Below, piece by piece: positions 55,901 to 64,000 of a DNA stretch of 64,000 nucleotides (within the stretch, counting starts at the first letter, position 1; every line of letters starts with the position of its first letter). Source of the DNA: a virus. Position numbers and translations under genes: made by a program. The stretch spans positions 56,005 through 120,004 of IMG/VR virus record IMGVR_UViG_3300034684_000096; one strand, given 5' to 3'. The notes under the pieces are model-generated. The model saw nothing but the letters and a program-made list of their open reading frames with translations, was not told where the DNA came from and made no database searches.

Positions 55901-56902
55901 TTAAATTCTACAGAGTATGAACAAGCTGTAAATAGTATTTATACACAGGGTATTGCATCTAAATGGACTGCAGAACAATATAAAGAAGCAATGGATGCTC
56001 TTAATGCATATTATGATGTAGTTAGAGAAAATAAATTTAGTTCTATGGAAGACAGTATTGGTAAAGCTTCTAGTAAATTTATAAATACTGCATATTGGGG
56101 ACAGAGAGATGATATTGACAAAGCGGTAAAGGCCGAAGAGATAACTGAAGTACAGGGCGAGCAACTAGAGAAGTTATTAAATACGGTTACGGTTACGCAA
56201 GAGCTATATAATGTATTAGATAGTATTGGAGATATTGCATTTGATGGTTTAGTTTCAAGTATGGAAGCTATTGGGGATGCAATGTTTAAGTCTTCTGATG
56301 CTGGAGAAGCATTTAAGAATTCATTACAGGATATTGGTATCGCTATTGTAAACGCACTACCTAACTTGTTACTACAGGCTGGTTTACAGTTAATACCTAC
56401 TCCAATGTGGGGTATCGGTTTAGGCTTAATCGCAGCCTCTGGGTTAGTAGCAATAGGTAAGGGGTATATGAATGCTAAGTTAGATAGTGACATAGAAGGC
56501 ACTACATCTTCAGGAAGCTCTATTACCTACAGTGCTAAAGGAAATGCATGGTCTGGTGGAAACTTAATAAACGTGCCTACAATGTTTAATGCTAATAATG
56601 GGTTGAACGTAGGTGGAGAGTTAGGTACTGAAGCTATCTTACCATTGACCAGAACTACTACTGGACAATTAGGGGTTAATGCAAGCACAGGAGCCACTAA
56701 TGTTACAGTTCCAATTCAGGTTAATATAGTTAATGAGACTGGTGCTGAGACTGAAGCCGAAGTTAACCAGACAACAAATTCTGATGGTTCACAATCAGTT
56801 GATGTGATTATTAAGAAAGTTGTTAAGAGCAGTATGGCGAATGGTGAGTATGATAGAGTACTTTCATCTAGATATGGTGTTAAATCAAGAGGAGTTTCAT
56901 AA
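49937..56902 (+). CDS. tail tape measure protein (2321 aa)
   Basis: Sets tail length and passes DNA or itself into the host. Long Ser/Thr/Ala coiled coils (to about residue 680) precede the tape-measure core (SWGRTMSRFITAPLIAAAAQ ... YAAETPYEIPDLTDATKQLL), then a membrane helix pair (about 960-1010) and more helices. The C-terminus (GGELGTEAILPLTRTTTGQL) is typical. The length predicts a tail of roughly 350 nm if about 0.15 nm per residue applies. Confidence 0.95.
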   Translation: MAIDNEDDIQIGINYNEEGERQALKGIERLSTELQKLKKTASATTNDLAEIDKSVVKLQKTLQSATGSAKEFGGAVVSSGKPYTVAGARGQNTKQTTSASNAMQTASNLNMPDYRYMNKLQDELSDTKDLLSHLNQVYKNTAPVNKYLASQDAANSKLLQSNQALSSQIEALSDTSSKVKAVDNAIAQLNTRINSTNSAMSSANTLLANSTQNIQKYTQLVDGEDKALAGLKESVKLVVNEHDRLNSILKEQVNNQKKQITALTDYKRELLNTEKAQKEANKIADEQKKLEILKEQEERLLNAKRYYQSLVAQAKKYSDELIKISGLDLKGWQTVPSTTSQVTTQYDVGARMTAVKTDYEILLKNVEARKQSTQQIMQEAKVSAKSALEQQDLSSAITSTRQQIDALESSLNKNRATMQSVSNLSTNLKTNFNTYTKVLGENDKALAELKVSSTTVRDEFEESRKALKETMTTQRLQIKTLKDQEKQLILNKKAQDALNEAQEKSRMSAQAVSALGGMESGLARATSTINTGYNRSASAMDSSASMVREANNIEDYEKKIAKLQQAYTVLDTAISDNNATMKNASAIVDQLNVIYKQYSANLDENDEDAVELKQSIEKLQNAHKLATAEMTKQNTVLGRRKSFIKGEMSSWKALDNQVKKSNDKIKKDVLDTERKLKQAFANTRQNMRDISMFASSWGRTMSRFITAPLIAAAAQAVKFTAEMEMNIKSLEILLGNNARAAEELYTQVTRYAAETPYEIPDLTDATKQLLAFGSASTDVLQELSMLGDLAQNDAEKLESVTSAFGKVQARGVAHMRELNRFIMAGVPIIQTLGKVMNMSAEELFKAVEQGQVSFGAVKQSIEMLTSEGERFYNMSEKLATTVKGRWSTLSDEVNLALKSFAEDYMESILKIINKVIELAQAIQAMSPAQRNVIKNWALVAASIGPALLMVGKLVSSVRAIYGLMKNIFIVQKAMAIGSTIGIVLTIVSTLALALGMVYTNAKKATEEYREQKDLLDAIYSKSKISPTSSKELITVTARKYKMDEDGNDLLPNLSVEEISKVLSTQAASTVSDTLVKLNTKVGYYKGLIDELQSEIDTKQGIMDSFTAEDASPRLRRNSAPDYTEDIIINTNKIIELEKKLKNEYAETVQAPTFLSHMAGEFQLMGAELTSVSELMEVFKYNTEEAINGSVAQFGRFAGAVPLVTKAKEALAELDTFENKLTKDGDRFILNKGISEEAIDTALKNAGLDNNIVIKRIFDYLLDPEEANLLVLARLGEVFDGVEKYSASAIDDYIKATQKKFRQDNLATLLLENTLDSGGFDNNELVKENAKVMRDAYVNIANEAIDQIMASDTTLDFEGAVKLAKEQYEDVFANIAKYAKTYENLSTRNEFDKLVDKYGTELKQIDLNEIDKFRIEVEAITDKLKGTEYEVTTEAIDKLVQSFATLKFEDAKKALQDQKNELILNADALTELTDKQNGYKDAQIASLNQMRSYIEALRTLQEVANANPQVNQGASFSSVYGALQSRAKNTPVADTQASLLSNLVPVRAPQALAPLAQNIKEQVAFTKAEKEAIASLAAQYVQMDDVTKKLTESSEGYLNLVELITQAEWDSATSSAYVNKATEMLIANELSLSQHGKDANEIQIEFWTNLKNSLADTLDDSQIAVFDKLIASFQKLIDLDAEKAGTAFNDALKGIREEIDAFGRSASDTRAFESLNKQNELLQAIADDMGMSFEDVFAQFTGRSTDVDESLREKFELVRNILGDFDDYLKNQALEGIKGTVADYQKQVSQLGMTDKEKFMDDFIRQYEEAGIAVDNFTVFVLENLYDKIEKNNAMEDATEAIEGYNKQIAQLGMSEQAKAIDNLRRQGEASKWSAEKIDEATEALNRYYTAVANKEARDAVRTNAEAFEGTIESLTMEGLLAGKDDLTVWLMTNATAIADYGKANNMSNKEAIEFATSIYAQSKAMKDAVESTDALEEIVTSYGSKLSMLNSTEYEQAVNSIYTQGIASKWTAEQYKEAMDALNAYYDVVRENKFSSMEDSIGKASSKFINTAYWGQRDDIDKAVKAEEITEVQGEQLEKLLNTVTVTQELYNVLDSIGDIAFDGLVSSMEAIGDAMFKSSDAGEAFKNSLQDIGIAIVNALPNLLLQAGLQLIPTPMWGIGLGLIAASGLVAIGKGYMNAKLDSDIEGTTSSGSSITYSAKGNAWSGGNLINVPTMFNANNGLNVGGELGTEAILPLTRTTTGQLGVNASTGATNVTVPIQVNIVNETGAETEAEVNQTTNSDGSQSVDVIIKKVVKSSMANGEYDRVLSSRYGVKSRGVS

Positions 56903-57249
56903 TGACAAACTGGCCTTCAACACTTCCACAATACGTGGACCAAGACGGATACAATCAAACAATTCAGAATCCTGTGTTAAGTACAGATATGGATGCTGGT
57001 CCAGTGAAGAAAAGACTCAGGTACACATTTGTGCCTGAGCAGTTTTCTATTACACTGACTATGACAAAAGCACAGTTTGACACATTTGTTACATTTTTTA
57101 AACAAACTATTCACTATGGTGCTGACACATTTTCATGGAAGCACCCGGTAACACGAGCTATAGCAAACTGTCGGTTTACCTCTATGTATAGTGCTGTGCC
57201 ACATGGGTTAGATTTTAAAGTTAGTATATCGATGGAGATACTTCCATAG
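56902..57249 (+). CDS. minor tail protein, gpM-like (115 aa)
   Basis: WPSTLPQYVDQDGYNQTIQN and MDAGPVKKRLRYTFVPEQF are the signature of small tail-tip proteins following the tape measure. Overlaps its stop by one base. Confidence 0.8.
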   Translation: MTNWPSTLPQYVDQDGYNQTIQNPVLSTDMDAGPVKKRLRYTFVPEQFSITLTMTKAQFDTFVTFFKQTIHYGADTFSWKHPVTRAIANCRFTSMYSAVPHGLDFKVSISMEILP

Positions 57250-57263
57250 GAAGGAGTAATTAT

Positions 57264-57743
57264 ATGTCAAGAGCAATGAGTACTGCTGCGTTAGCAGCGT
57301 TATCAGCACAAGAAACGAGTGAGATATTTCTTTATTTGTTAGAAATAGGGATTACTGTTAATGGTACTACTGATACTTATTATTTTGTAAACAATACTGT
57401 ATCAGTAGAAAGGAATGGTACTACATATGACCCACTAGCATTTAAAATTGTATTACCTCAAGAAGGTGAACATATCAATAGTGCTACTATTAACTTAGAT
57501 GTTGTAGATAGGGAAATGATTGAAGTAATGCGTTCTGCTGATGAACCACCTACTATTAGTTTCATTCTTATATTGGCTTCTAATTTAAATGGAGACCCAG
57601 AAGCTGGTCCATTTAATTTTGTACTCAAGGAAGTTTCTTATAATAAAACCAGTCTTTCTGCTACATTATCTACAGGTAATCATTTAGATGGGACATTTCC
57701 TAAAGTGATTAGAACTCCTTATTACTTTCCGGCATTGTTTTAA
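57264..57743 (+). CDS. minor tail protein, DUF1833 / gpL-like (159 aa)
   Basis: ETSEIFLYLLEIGI, PLAFKIVLPQEGE and TINLDVVDREMIEVMRSADE match DUF1833 tail proteins that sit between M-like and K-like genes in lambda-type tips. Confidence 0.8.
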   Translation: MSRAMSTAALAALSAQETSEIFLYLLEIGITVNGTTDTYYFVNNTVSVERNGTTYDPLAFKIVLPQEGEHINSATINLDVVDREMIEVMRSADEPPTISFILILASNLNGDPEAGPFNFVLKEVSYNKTSLSATLSTGNHLDGTFPKVIRTPYYFPALF

Positions 57744-57744
57744 T

Positions 57745-58116
57745 ATGGAAGAGTATATTGGTATTCCCTATATAATAAATGGGAGAGATAAAAACGGTTT
57801 AGATTGCTATGGTTTAGTTTACCTTGTTGAGAAGGAATATTTTCACAAGGATTTACCTGAGTTTAGTAATATCTCATTGGGTAATGACTCAGAGATTCTT
57901 ATAGCGGAGAATAAACCATTATTAGAAGCTACTAAAGTAAGTAAACCATTGGATGGGGATATTGTATTATTGTTTATTCAAGGCACTCCTTCCCACGTAG
58001 GAGTATACTTTGACAATGGTATTTTACATTCAACACAAGGACGTGGCGTAGTATATGAGAAGATTAATTCGCCTCATCTAAAGAGGTTTGGTACGAAGGA
58101 GTATTACCGTGTATAG
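57745..58116 (+). CDS. NlpC/P60 tail peptidase, gpK-like (123 aa)
   Basis: Cell-wall peptidase domain at the tail tip. Catalytic Cys21 in GLDCYGLVY, His84 in PSHVGVYF and a polar third residue near His95 (ILHST). Likely cuts host peptidoglycan stem peptides during entry. Confidence 0.85.
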   Translation: MEEYIGIPYIINGRDKNGLDCYGLVYLVEKEYFHKDLPEFSNISLGNDSEILIAENKPLLEATKVSKPLDGDIVLLFIQGTPSHVGVYFDNGILHSTQGRGVVYEKINSPHLKRFGTKEYYRV

Positions 58117-61100
58117 ATTACATATACAAGAGCATCCATTTAAATCAGATATCACTATTAAAGATATTGAATCAGGGCTTTCGTTAAAGGAAGCCTATGA
58201 AAGTACTAACCCTATTTTACCGATAGAAAACGCTCGGTTTATTGTCGTAGATGAGATTGTAGAAGATATAGATTACATTCCTAATGATGATGAAATTGTG
58301 TATGTAAAACTTATCCCCGCTTCTGAAGAACGTAAGTGGTGGTATGCAGCAGGTGCAATAGTAGCTGTAGCTGCGATTCCTTTTATGGCTGTGTCTCTTA
58401 CACTAGCTGCTGGTGTTGCTTTAGTAGGTGGTGCTATTGTTGGTGTTGCTGGCATTATGGACTGGGTTGATAAGAAGTTAACTCCTGAGGATTTAGGTGA
58501 AGCACAATCACTACATGGAGGCAATGGTAGTAGGGATGTGTGGAATCCAGTACCGGTTGTGTTTGGTGAACATTTATTAGCTCCTTCTTTTGCTGCTCCA
58601 GATTACAGCGAGCTTGTACCGTCTAATAAAGATGATGTTGCTGATACGTATTATTTACATCAACTGTATGTATTAGGGCAAAAACCCTTAATTGTTGACA
58701 ATATATCTATTGGGGATAATTTATTGTATACAAGAGAGAAACTTGAGAACTGTACTGCAACAATGACTCGTATTTCTGCTACACAGGCCAGAGTATCTAG
58801 TAGTAGAGCATTGAACCCATTCTTAAGTGGACAACCGAAAGTTTGTCTTACTGGTTTTACAAGACCTCAGAATAATAAAGAGTTTAATATAACTAATCTT
58901 AGTACTTACTATGTAGATATAGAAACTACAGACGATATAGTAGATGAGACGAGTGGTGACTTGGCAGTAACTTTTAGTTATTTAAAAGACTCAGGTTATT
59001 ACAATGAAGTACAAGGGCAAATAATTGATAATGGTGTATTTGATGGTACACCATATCCCAAGATAGTAAATGAATTATACATTGGAAGAGAGATACCATA
59101 TGCCCCTACTAATGACGTAGTAATAACCACTCCTTCTGATGTACATAAAATGGATTTTACTTTATCTATACCTTCTGGTCTATATAAAGTAGTAGATGGT
59201 GAAAAGAAAACAGCTTCTGTGCATGTAAAAATGTATGTAAAACCTGTTACTTCTGATACATGGATTTATATAGATACTTACGGGTTTGATAATTATAGAA
59301 CCGTATATAATAGAGATAAACAATGGACTTATGATTTTGGTGCAAGAGGTCAGTATAATGTACGGTTTGTAAAAGTAGAACAGGATATTGATGGTGAAGA
59401 TGGTAGTAATGCTATCCAAATCAATAGGGTGATAGTGTATAAAGCTGATGAAAATGGTGATGAACTGCCTCCAGTAAGCGATTTAATAAAAGACGACTTT
59501 GTATTCCTAGCATTAAGAATAAAAGCCACTGACCAGTTGAATGATACTATTAATAACTTGAACTGTGTAATCAGACAAGCACATAGAGTATATGATTCTG
59601 CTTCTACTGCTGAGAATGAATATGATAAATGGGTTGTTGGCTATTCCAGTAATCCGGCTTCAGTATTTGTAGATGTGTTGACAAATCCTATTATCAATAG
59701 ATACCCAGTAGGTACTAATGGTTGGGCAAATCCAGAAACGCTTCCTATAGATTGGACTGTTATGGCAGAATGGTATAACTTCTGTGAGACGATAGGATAT
59801 ACTTGTAATGGTGTAGTCACGAGTACTACAACTACAAAAGATGAGTTAGAGAAAATAGCTACAACTGGTCGCGCTACATTAGTATTAAAAGATAATTTAT
59901 ATGGTGTATATATTGATAAGGAGAAGTTACCTGTACAATTATTCACTCCTCGTAACAGTTATGATTTTACTGCAAAACGTACATACTTTGAACCATTTGA
60001 TGGAGTGAGAGTTAAGTATGTGGATAAAGATATCGGATATCAGAGTAATGAAGCTATTGTGCAACCGGAAGCATCTACATCGAATAACAAATTTGACGAA
60101 ATATCCTTAACCTATATTACTGATAGAGCAAATGCAAGTAGGTTTGGTAATTATTATTATAATATTAAAACACTCAGGCAAGAAACCTTTACATTCTCTA
60201 CTGACTTTGAATATATTGTTTGTACTACTGGAGATAGAATAAAACTTCAGCACGACGTACCACTCATTGGTTTAGCTTCTGCGAGAATTAAATCTAAACT
60301 ATTATCGGGTAGTAATTTGACTGGTGTATTACTTGATGAATTTGTTACTATGGAACCGGATACTGACTATGGTATTGAAGTAAGGACGAAAGATGCATCT
60401 GGCATATTTACTATTATCGGACCGTTAGCGGTAGCAAATACTGCTATAGATGAACCTGTGAATGTAAATATTCTTACATTTTTGGTCCCACAAGGTAATA
60501 TTAATTTAGTATCTAACGGAGATATTGTAGCCTTTGGTAATCATCATTCTGAAACTGAAGATTTACTGATAACTGATATTTCCTGTGGGGATGATTTAAC
60601 TGCTACGATTACTACGGTTAAATATGATGCTTCTGTGTTTGTATTAGACGAGTTTCCTACTTGGGAACCAGTAGTAGCTAATGTTGGTTCAGCATCAAGA
60701 GGTGTTACATTTCAAGATAGTACTTCACGTTCAATATCTATATTACAGTCTACTGTAGCTAACTTGTCTAATAATAGAATATTTAATGAGGAACAACCGA
60801 CACCCCCTTATAGTAGAGGAGATATCTGGAGACGTGGAATAAGCATGTACATATGTAATGTAGCGCGAACCTCCAGTGAGCAATTTGTTGCTTCTGATTG
60901 GGAATTAACTACTTCTGATACATTCCAGACAATTTCTAAAGATATATTTGGTGAACAGTTCCCTGAGCATAGATGGTATATGTACCCGGACGGAGATATA
61001 CCTATATTGTACAGTGACTTGTTCTCTGTATTTTCTGGTGAAGCTACAAAAGATAATATGTTATCTGACAATGTATCATACTGGAATGCTGAGCAAAGTG

Positions 61101-61867
61101 AGGGTAAGGTGTTAATACCAACTACTCCATCATTAGATGCCATTACTATAAAAGAGTTAGATGCTAAATTAGGATTGGACCAAACCGCATACATTGTAGG
61201 AAGATATAATAGAAATGGATGGATAAGCTCATCGTTTACAAATATATACCCTGTGTCAAATACTATTACTTTAGATGCAGGGACTTATGTATTACAATGT
61301 TATACAGGGACTATAGATTGTAATAAGGGCTTAGCATACGCAGATAACCCCTTAGTATTTGAAACCTCAGGAGAAACTATTACATTTGTTCCTAACAGTG
61401 TTACTTATCCTTCATTAACAAAAACTTCATTTATACCTCCATATGTAGAAACTTCTTATACTGCTGTATACTATACTTACAATATTACTCAACCTTCTAT
61501 ATCAGGAGTAGTGAATATTTATAATAAACCAACAACTACTGTTCCTATAGCAGAGATGTATTATGATGCAAATAACTATATAATGCTTGCATTAGGTGCA
61601 GATTTCATACGTATCATTGTTACTGGCTCTGCTATTTCTGCAGTAAAGGATATACCTTTAACAGATATTGGTATACCAGATAATGTACTATCATTTACTC
61701 TGACCTATGATGAAGTTTCCGCTTCAGTAACAGGTAATATTAATGGTTATGATTTTTCATTTAACGATGTGGAAGTATTTGGTGTACTTGGTTACTATTA
61801 TGTAGGAACTGACCATAATACAACTACCTACTTTAATAATCAGGTATACGAAGTAACATATAATTAG
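58109..61867 (+). CDS. tail tip host-specificity protein, gpJ-like (1252 aa)
   Basis: Central tip hub. An N-terminal ubiquitin-like part (YRLHIQEHPFKSDITIK), a hydrophobic segment near residues 85-125 (AAGAIVAVAAIPFMAVSLTL, as in gpI/J fusions), NPVPVVFGEHLLAP and large beta domains typical of TipJ. GTG at 58109 behind AAGGAG overlaps the K-like stop by eight bases. C-terminal half may bind the receptor. Confidence 0.85.
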   Translation: MYRLHIQEHPFKSDITIKDIESGLSLKEAYESTNPILPIENARFIVVDEIVEDIDYIPNDDEIVYVKLIPASEERKWWYAAGAIVAVAAIPFMAVSLTLAAGVALVGGAIVGVAGIMDWVDKKLTPEDLGEAQSLHGGNGSRDVWNPVPVVFGEHLLAPSFAAPDYSELVPSNKDDVADTYYLHQLYVLGQKPLIVDNISIGDNLLYTREKLENCTATMTRISATQARVSSSRALNPFLSGQPKVCLTGFTRPQNNKEFNITNLSTYYVDIETTDDIVDETSGDLAVTFSYLKDSGYYNEVQGQIIDNGVFDGTPYPKIVNELYIGREIPYAPTNDVVITTPSDVHKMDFTLSIPSGLYKVVDGEKKTASVHVKMYVKPVTSDTWIYIDTYGFDNYRTVYNRDKQWTYDFGARGQYNVRFVKVEQDIDGEDGSNAIQINRVIVYKADENGDELPPVSDLIKDDFVFLALRIKATDQLNDTINNLNCVIRQAHRVYDSASTAENEYDKWVVGYSSNPASVFVDVLTNPIINRYPVGTNGWANPETLPIDWTVMAEWYNFCETIGYTCNGVVTSTTTTKDELEKIATTGRATLVLKDNLYGVYIDKEKLPVQLFTPRNSYDFTAKRTYFEPFDGVRVKYVDKDIGYQSNEAIVQPEASTSNNKFDEISLTYITDRANASRFGNYYYNIKTLRQETFTFSTDFEYIVCTTGDRIKLQHDVPLIGLASARIKSKLLSGSNLTGVLLDEFVTMEPDTDYGIEVRTKDASGIFTIIGPLAVANTAIDEPVNVNILTFLVPQGNINLVSNGDIVAFGNHHSETEDLLITDISCGDDLTATITTVKYDASVFVLDEFPTWEPVVANVGSASRGVTFQDSTSRSISILQSTVANLSNNRIFNEEQPTPPYSRGDIWRRGISMYICNVARTSSEQFVASDWELTTSDTFQTISKDIFGEQFPEHRWYMYPDGDIPILYSDLFSVFSGEATKDNMLSDNVSYWNAEQSEGKVLIPTTPSLDAITIKELDAKLGLDQTAYIVGRYNRNGWISSSFTNIYPVSNTITLDAGTYVLQCYTGTIDCNKGLAYADNPLVFETSGETITFVPNSVTYPSLTKTSFIPPYVETSYTAVYYTYNITQPSISGVVNIYNKPTTTVPIAEMYYDANNYIMLALGADFIRIIVTGSAISAVKDIPLTDIGIPDNVLSFTLTYDEVSASVTGNINGYDFSFNDVEVFGVLGYYYVGTDHNTTTYFNNQVYEVTYN

Positions 61868-61872
61868 TGGAC

Positions 61873-61902
61873 TTGACAATGGCTATTGATATATGGTATG
61901 GT
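61873..61902 (+). promoter_or_regulatory. late promoter-like element before fibres
   Basis: ACTTGACAATGGCTAT followed at 17-18 bases by TATGGT; a weak -10, as at portal and scaffold. Confidence 0.5.
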
Positions 61903-61922
61903 AACTTGTATAGGAGATAAAA

Positions 61923-62048
61923 ATGGACCCTGATGTAATAATTCGTGAATTTACTGATAATGCTTTTGTAATTGAAGCAAAGACATTTGACTATGGCTTG
62001 TCACTGGATATAGACGGTGACGTACAGTTCACCTATAAGGGGGTATAA
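61923..62048 (+). CDS. very small virion-region protein (41 aa)
   Basis: MDPDVIIREFTDNAFVIEAK begins an acidic, beta-looking peptide. AGGAGATAAAA precedes it and its stop overlaps the fibre start. Function unknown. Confidence 0.65.
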   Translation: MDPDVIIREFTDNAFVIEAKTFDYGLSLDIDGDVQFTYKGV

Positions 62049-63448
62049 TGATGTTTACCGTGTATGTGTTACCTGACAGGTCTATAAACGTATGGCCAAT
62101 CTACAGGATGTCAATTGTGGAGGACCACATAGACACAGTCCGTTTCATCATACCTAGAACGTATGATGCACATGACCTGTTATCAGGTGTATGGAGAATG
62201 AAAGTGCTTGGGACTGTGGCAGGTGAATACATAAATCTACAGGCGTATGAGTGGACCACAGGATATATCTATATTGATTGGGTACCTTATGGCGCTGCAA
62301 CTGCATCTAGTGGTACCTTACAATTTGCGCTTGAAGCTACAGTAGGGGATTACTTTTATCAGACACATACAGCTCAGATACTTATAGATAGTAATCTTGA
62401 CATTACCACAGCACCAGAATTTCATCCATCCGTATTGGCAACGTTTTTGGATGATGTGGAAGAGCAGGTGGCATTGGCTACAGAAAGCCAAGAGGAAGCG
62501 GCCAGACAGGCGGAACTTGCAGCGCAATCAGCTATAGATGCAGAACAGAGCGCTGAGTCATTCACAGATATTAAAAACACACTAGACTTAGTCAAGGGTA
62601 CGGGTTGGGTCGATGAAAACCTTGTTGACCATGAAGAACGAATAACCATACTAGAAGGCAATAGCACCGTAGAAGGCATAGATGAGAAAATCAAGACCCA
62701 ATCTGAAATGGCAGACTTTACTTCTACTTCAGGATTGGACTCTATTACTATAAAAGATGCAATCAATGAGATTTATGCAGAAAAGGCAGCAGCAAATGGA
62801 CTGGCATCATTAGATGCAACTGGAAAGATACCATCAGCCCAACTACCAGTGTCTGCAATGGAATACAAAGGCACATGGGATGCATCAAGTGGTGCATATC
62901 CTGTTTCACCTGATACTGGAGACTTTTGGAAAGTCTCTGTTGTAGGGATTACTAGTGGTGTTGAATTTGATGTTGGTGATGCAATTGTGTACAATGGTAC
63001 TAGTTGGGATAAATTCAACCAAATAGAGATTGCAGAGGAAGTTTCTTATAATAACTCTGGTAGTGGGCTTATATCCACTAATGTGCAAGATGCTATTAAT
63101 GAGCTTGATGGCGATATTACAACAATCAAGGGCACAGGATGGACTAATGAAACAATCAAGGGCAATGCTGACAATATTGATAGTTTAGAAGCCATAGTAA
63201 CTGAATTAGAAACAGTTGGTGCTTCTGCATATGAAATTGCTGTATCTCATGGCTTTGAAGGCACTGAAGAAGAATGGCTGGCTTCATTGCAGGGACCACA
63301 AGGTGTTACTGGTGAAGACGGCACTACTGCTTATGAGAATGCAGTTTCTGCTGGATACACAGGGACTGAAGCAGAATTTAGTGAATTGCTCGCATCATTA
63401 GGTGATTTAGCACCCGCTTTAGATGCTATTAATGGGGAGGTTGTATAA
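62048..63448 (+). CDS. baseplate/receptor-binding fibre protein (466 aa)
   Basis: The N-terminal beta domain (residues 1-125) resembles upper-baseplate (BppU-type) attachment domains; an Ala/Glu-rich coiled coil follows (EEAARQAELAAQSAIDAEQS), then LASLDATGKIPSAQLPVSAM ... GDAIVYNGTSWDK, a common fibre domain, and AYEIAVSHGFEGTEEEWLAS plus a short collagen-like GPQG. Likely trimeric and host-binding. Confidence 0.8.
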   Translation: MMFTVYVLPDRSINVWPIYRMSIVEDHIDTVRFIIPRTYDAHDLLSGVWRMKVLGTVAGEYINLQAYEWTTGYIYIDWVPYGAATASSGTLQFALEATVGDYFYQTHTAQILIDSNLDITTAPEFHPSVLATFLDDVEEQVALATESQEEAARQAELAAQSAIDAEQSAESFTDIKNTLDLVKGTGWVDENLVDHEERITILEGNSTVEGIDEKIKTQSEMADFTSTSGLDSITIKDAINEIYAEKAAANGLASLDATGKIPSAQLPVSAMEYKGTWDASSGAYPVSPDTGDFWKVSVVGITSGVEFDVGDAIVYNGTSWDKFNQIEIAEEVSYNNSGSGLISTNVQDAINELDGDITTIKGTGWTNETIKGNADNIDSLEAIVTELETVGASAYEIAVSHGFEGTEEEWLASLQGPQGVTGEDGTTAYENAVSAGYTGTEAEFSELLASLGDLAPALDAINGEVV

Positions 63449-64000
63449 TGGGAACAATAGCAGATAAATTTACATATCTAAATGGGACAAAGTCAGCTAT
63501 CAAACAAGCAATAATCGATAAAGGTGTGGATGTGCCAGTAGGAACGTCATTCAGAAATTATGCCACAAAGATTGGGGATATCACAGGCGGTGGAAGTACA
63601 CCAACTGAATGGAGTTGGCCTACCGGTTGGCCTGACATCACTTCTATTGTAGAGAATGATACTGACAATGAATTCCCATATAAATGTATTTGGCTGTTGA
63701 ATAATGACAGTCCAACGTTTGACTATATAAAAGGAAGCGGAGTGCAGAAGGTTCTTCTGAGTGATGGAACGGTATATACAGATAGTTTTACTGACCATGT
63801 TTGGGGAACGAATACTGACCCCACTATAACTGAGTATCGTTGGATAATTATATATATGAGTTCTAATAGCTATTTTCAAATCGATGGTAGACCAATAAGT
63901 ATTACATATAATAGCACCTTCTTGAGTGGTAAAACTAGTTTCTCTTATATGTTTAATGGTTGCTACTCACTCCAGACCATACCATTGATAAACACAAGTA
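63448..64000 (+). CDS. tail fibre with BspA-type leucine-rich repeat, cut by window edge
   Basis: The N-terminus (MGTIADKFTYLNGTKSAIKQ ... FRNYATKIGDI) is a frequent fibre start; SFSYMFNGCYSLQTIPLINT is a BspA-like leucine-rich repeat found in surface-binding phage proteins. One-base overlap (TAATG) with the previous fibre gene. The C-terminus is outside the window. Confidence 0.8.
   Translation, partial: MGTIADKFTYLNGTKSAIKQAIIDKGVDVPVGTSFRNYATKIGDITGGGSTPTEWSWPTGWPDITSIVENDTDNEFPYKCIWLLNNDSPTFDYIKGSGVQKVLLSDGTVYTDSFTDHVWGTNTDPTITEYRWIIIYMSSNSYFQIDGRPISITYNSTFLSGKTSFSYMFNGCYSLQTIPLINTS

Overview
The window is about 64 kb of an AT-rich tailed-phage genome. Its strong AAGGAG-type ribosome binding sites, consensus TTGACA-17-TATAAT promoters, gene families typical of Gram-positive phages (YopX, Lar-like, DUF551, MazG-like, PGDYG-like, DUF4055 portal, SU10-type capsid) and occasional GTG/TTG starts all suggest a Firmicutes host, probably a gut Clostridia or relative; the host is an inference. 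No integrase, lysis or DNA polymerase gene is in view. The 2321-residue tape measure implies a long-tailed siphovirus.

Layout. 0-12.3 kb: very small leftward genes of unknown function, most with their own sigma70-type promoter; many promoters carry an inverted repeat around the -35 box. Interleaved with them are four rightward, orphan, terminator-ended transcription units that look like a repeated non-coding RNA family. 10.5-12.3 kb: a leftward operon with covarying intercistronic hairpins and a structured leader. 12.3-13.3 kb: a gene-free region with 31-bp iterons, a candidate origin or partition site. 13.4-20.9 kb: one long leftward operon of overlapping accessory genes, part of it built from duplicated paralogues. 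21-27.8 kb: leftward nucleotide-pool and nuclease-like genes (two MazG-like or DUF5664-type enzymes, a metallophosphoesterase, a zinc metallopeptidase, an MmcB-like protein). 27.8-34.2 kb: an RNA island with tRNA genes, aberrant tRNA-like RNAs, a Ro60-like DUF2828 protein, a GGQ release-factor-like protein, a NUMOD3/PD-(D/E)XK nuclease and a TnpB gene lying inside a split tRNA. 34.3-38.9 kb: a B12-dependent ribonucleotide reductase and a second phosphoesterase. 39.4-64 kb: the rightward virion module: terminase, portal, scaffold, capsid, head-tail connectors, tail tube, frameshifted tail chaperones, tape measure, tail tip (M, L, K and J-like), receptor-binding fibres.

How it fits together. 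Leftward genes would act early and middle (host takeover, nucleotide supply, tRNA and translation support) and rightward genes late (virion). A recurring ACTTGACAATG(G/T)CATA promoter element precedes terminase, portal, scaffold and other units. The most interesting unexplained parts are (1) the Ro-like protein with, in the same cluster, an RNA that folds as a closed, circularly permuted tRNA mimic like bacterial YrlA Y RNAs, plus a duplicated covarying hairpin in the Ro-like gene's own leader; (2) the repeated orphan RNA family; (3) TnpB in a tRNA; and (4) a kissing-loop leader before an HNH gene. All functions are read from sequence motifs and context only.
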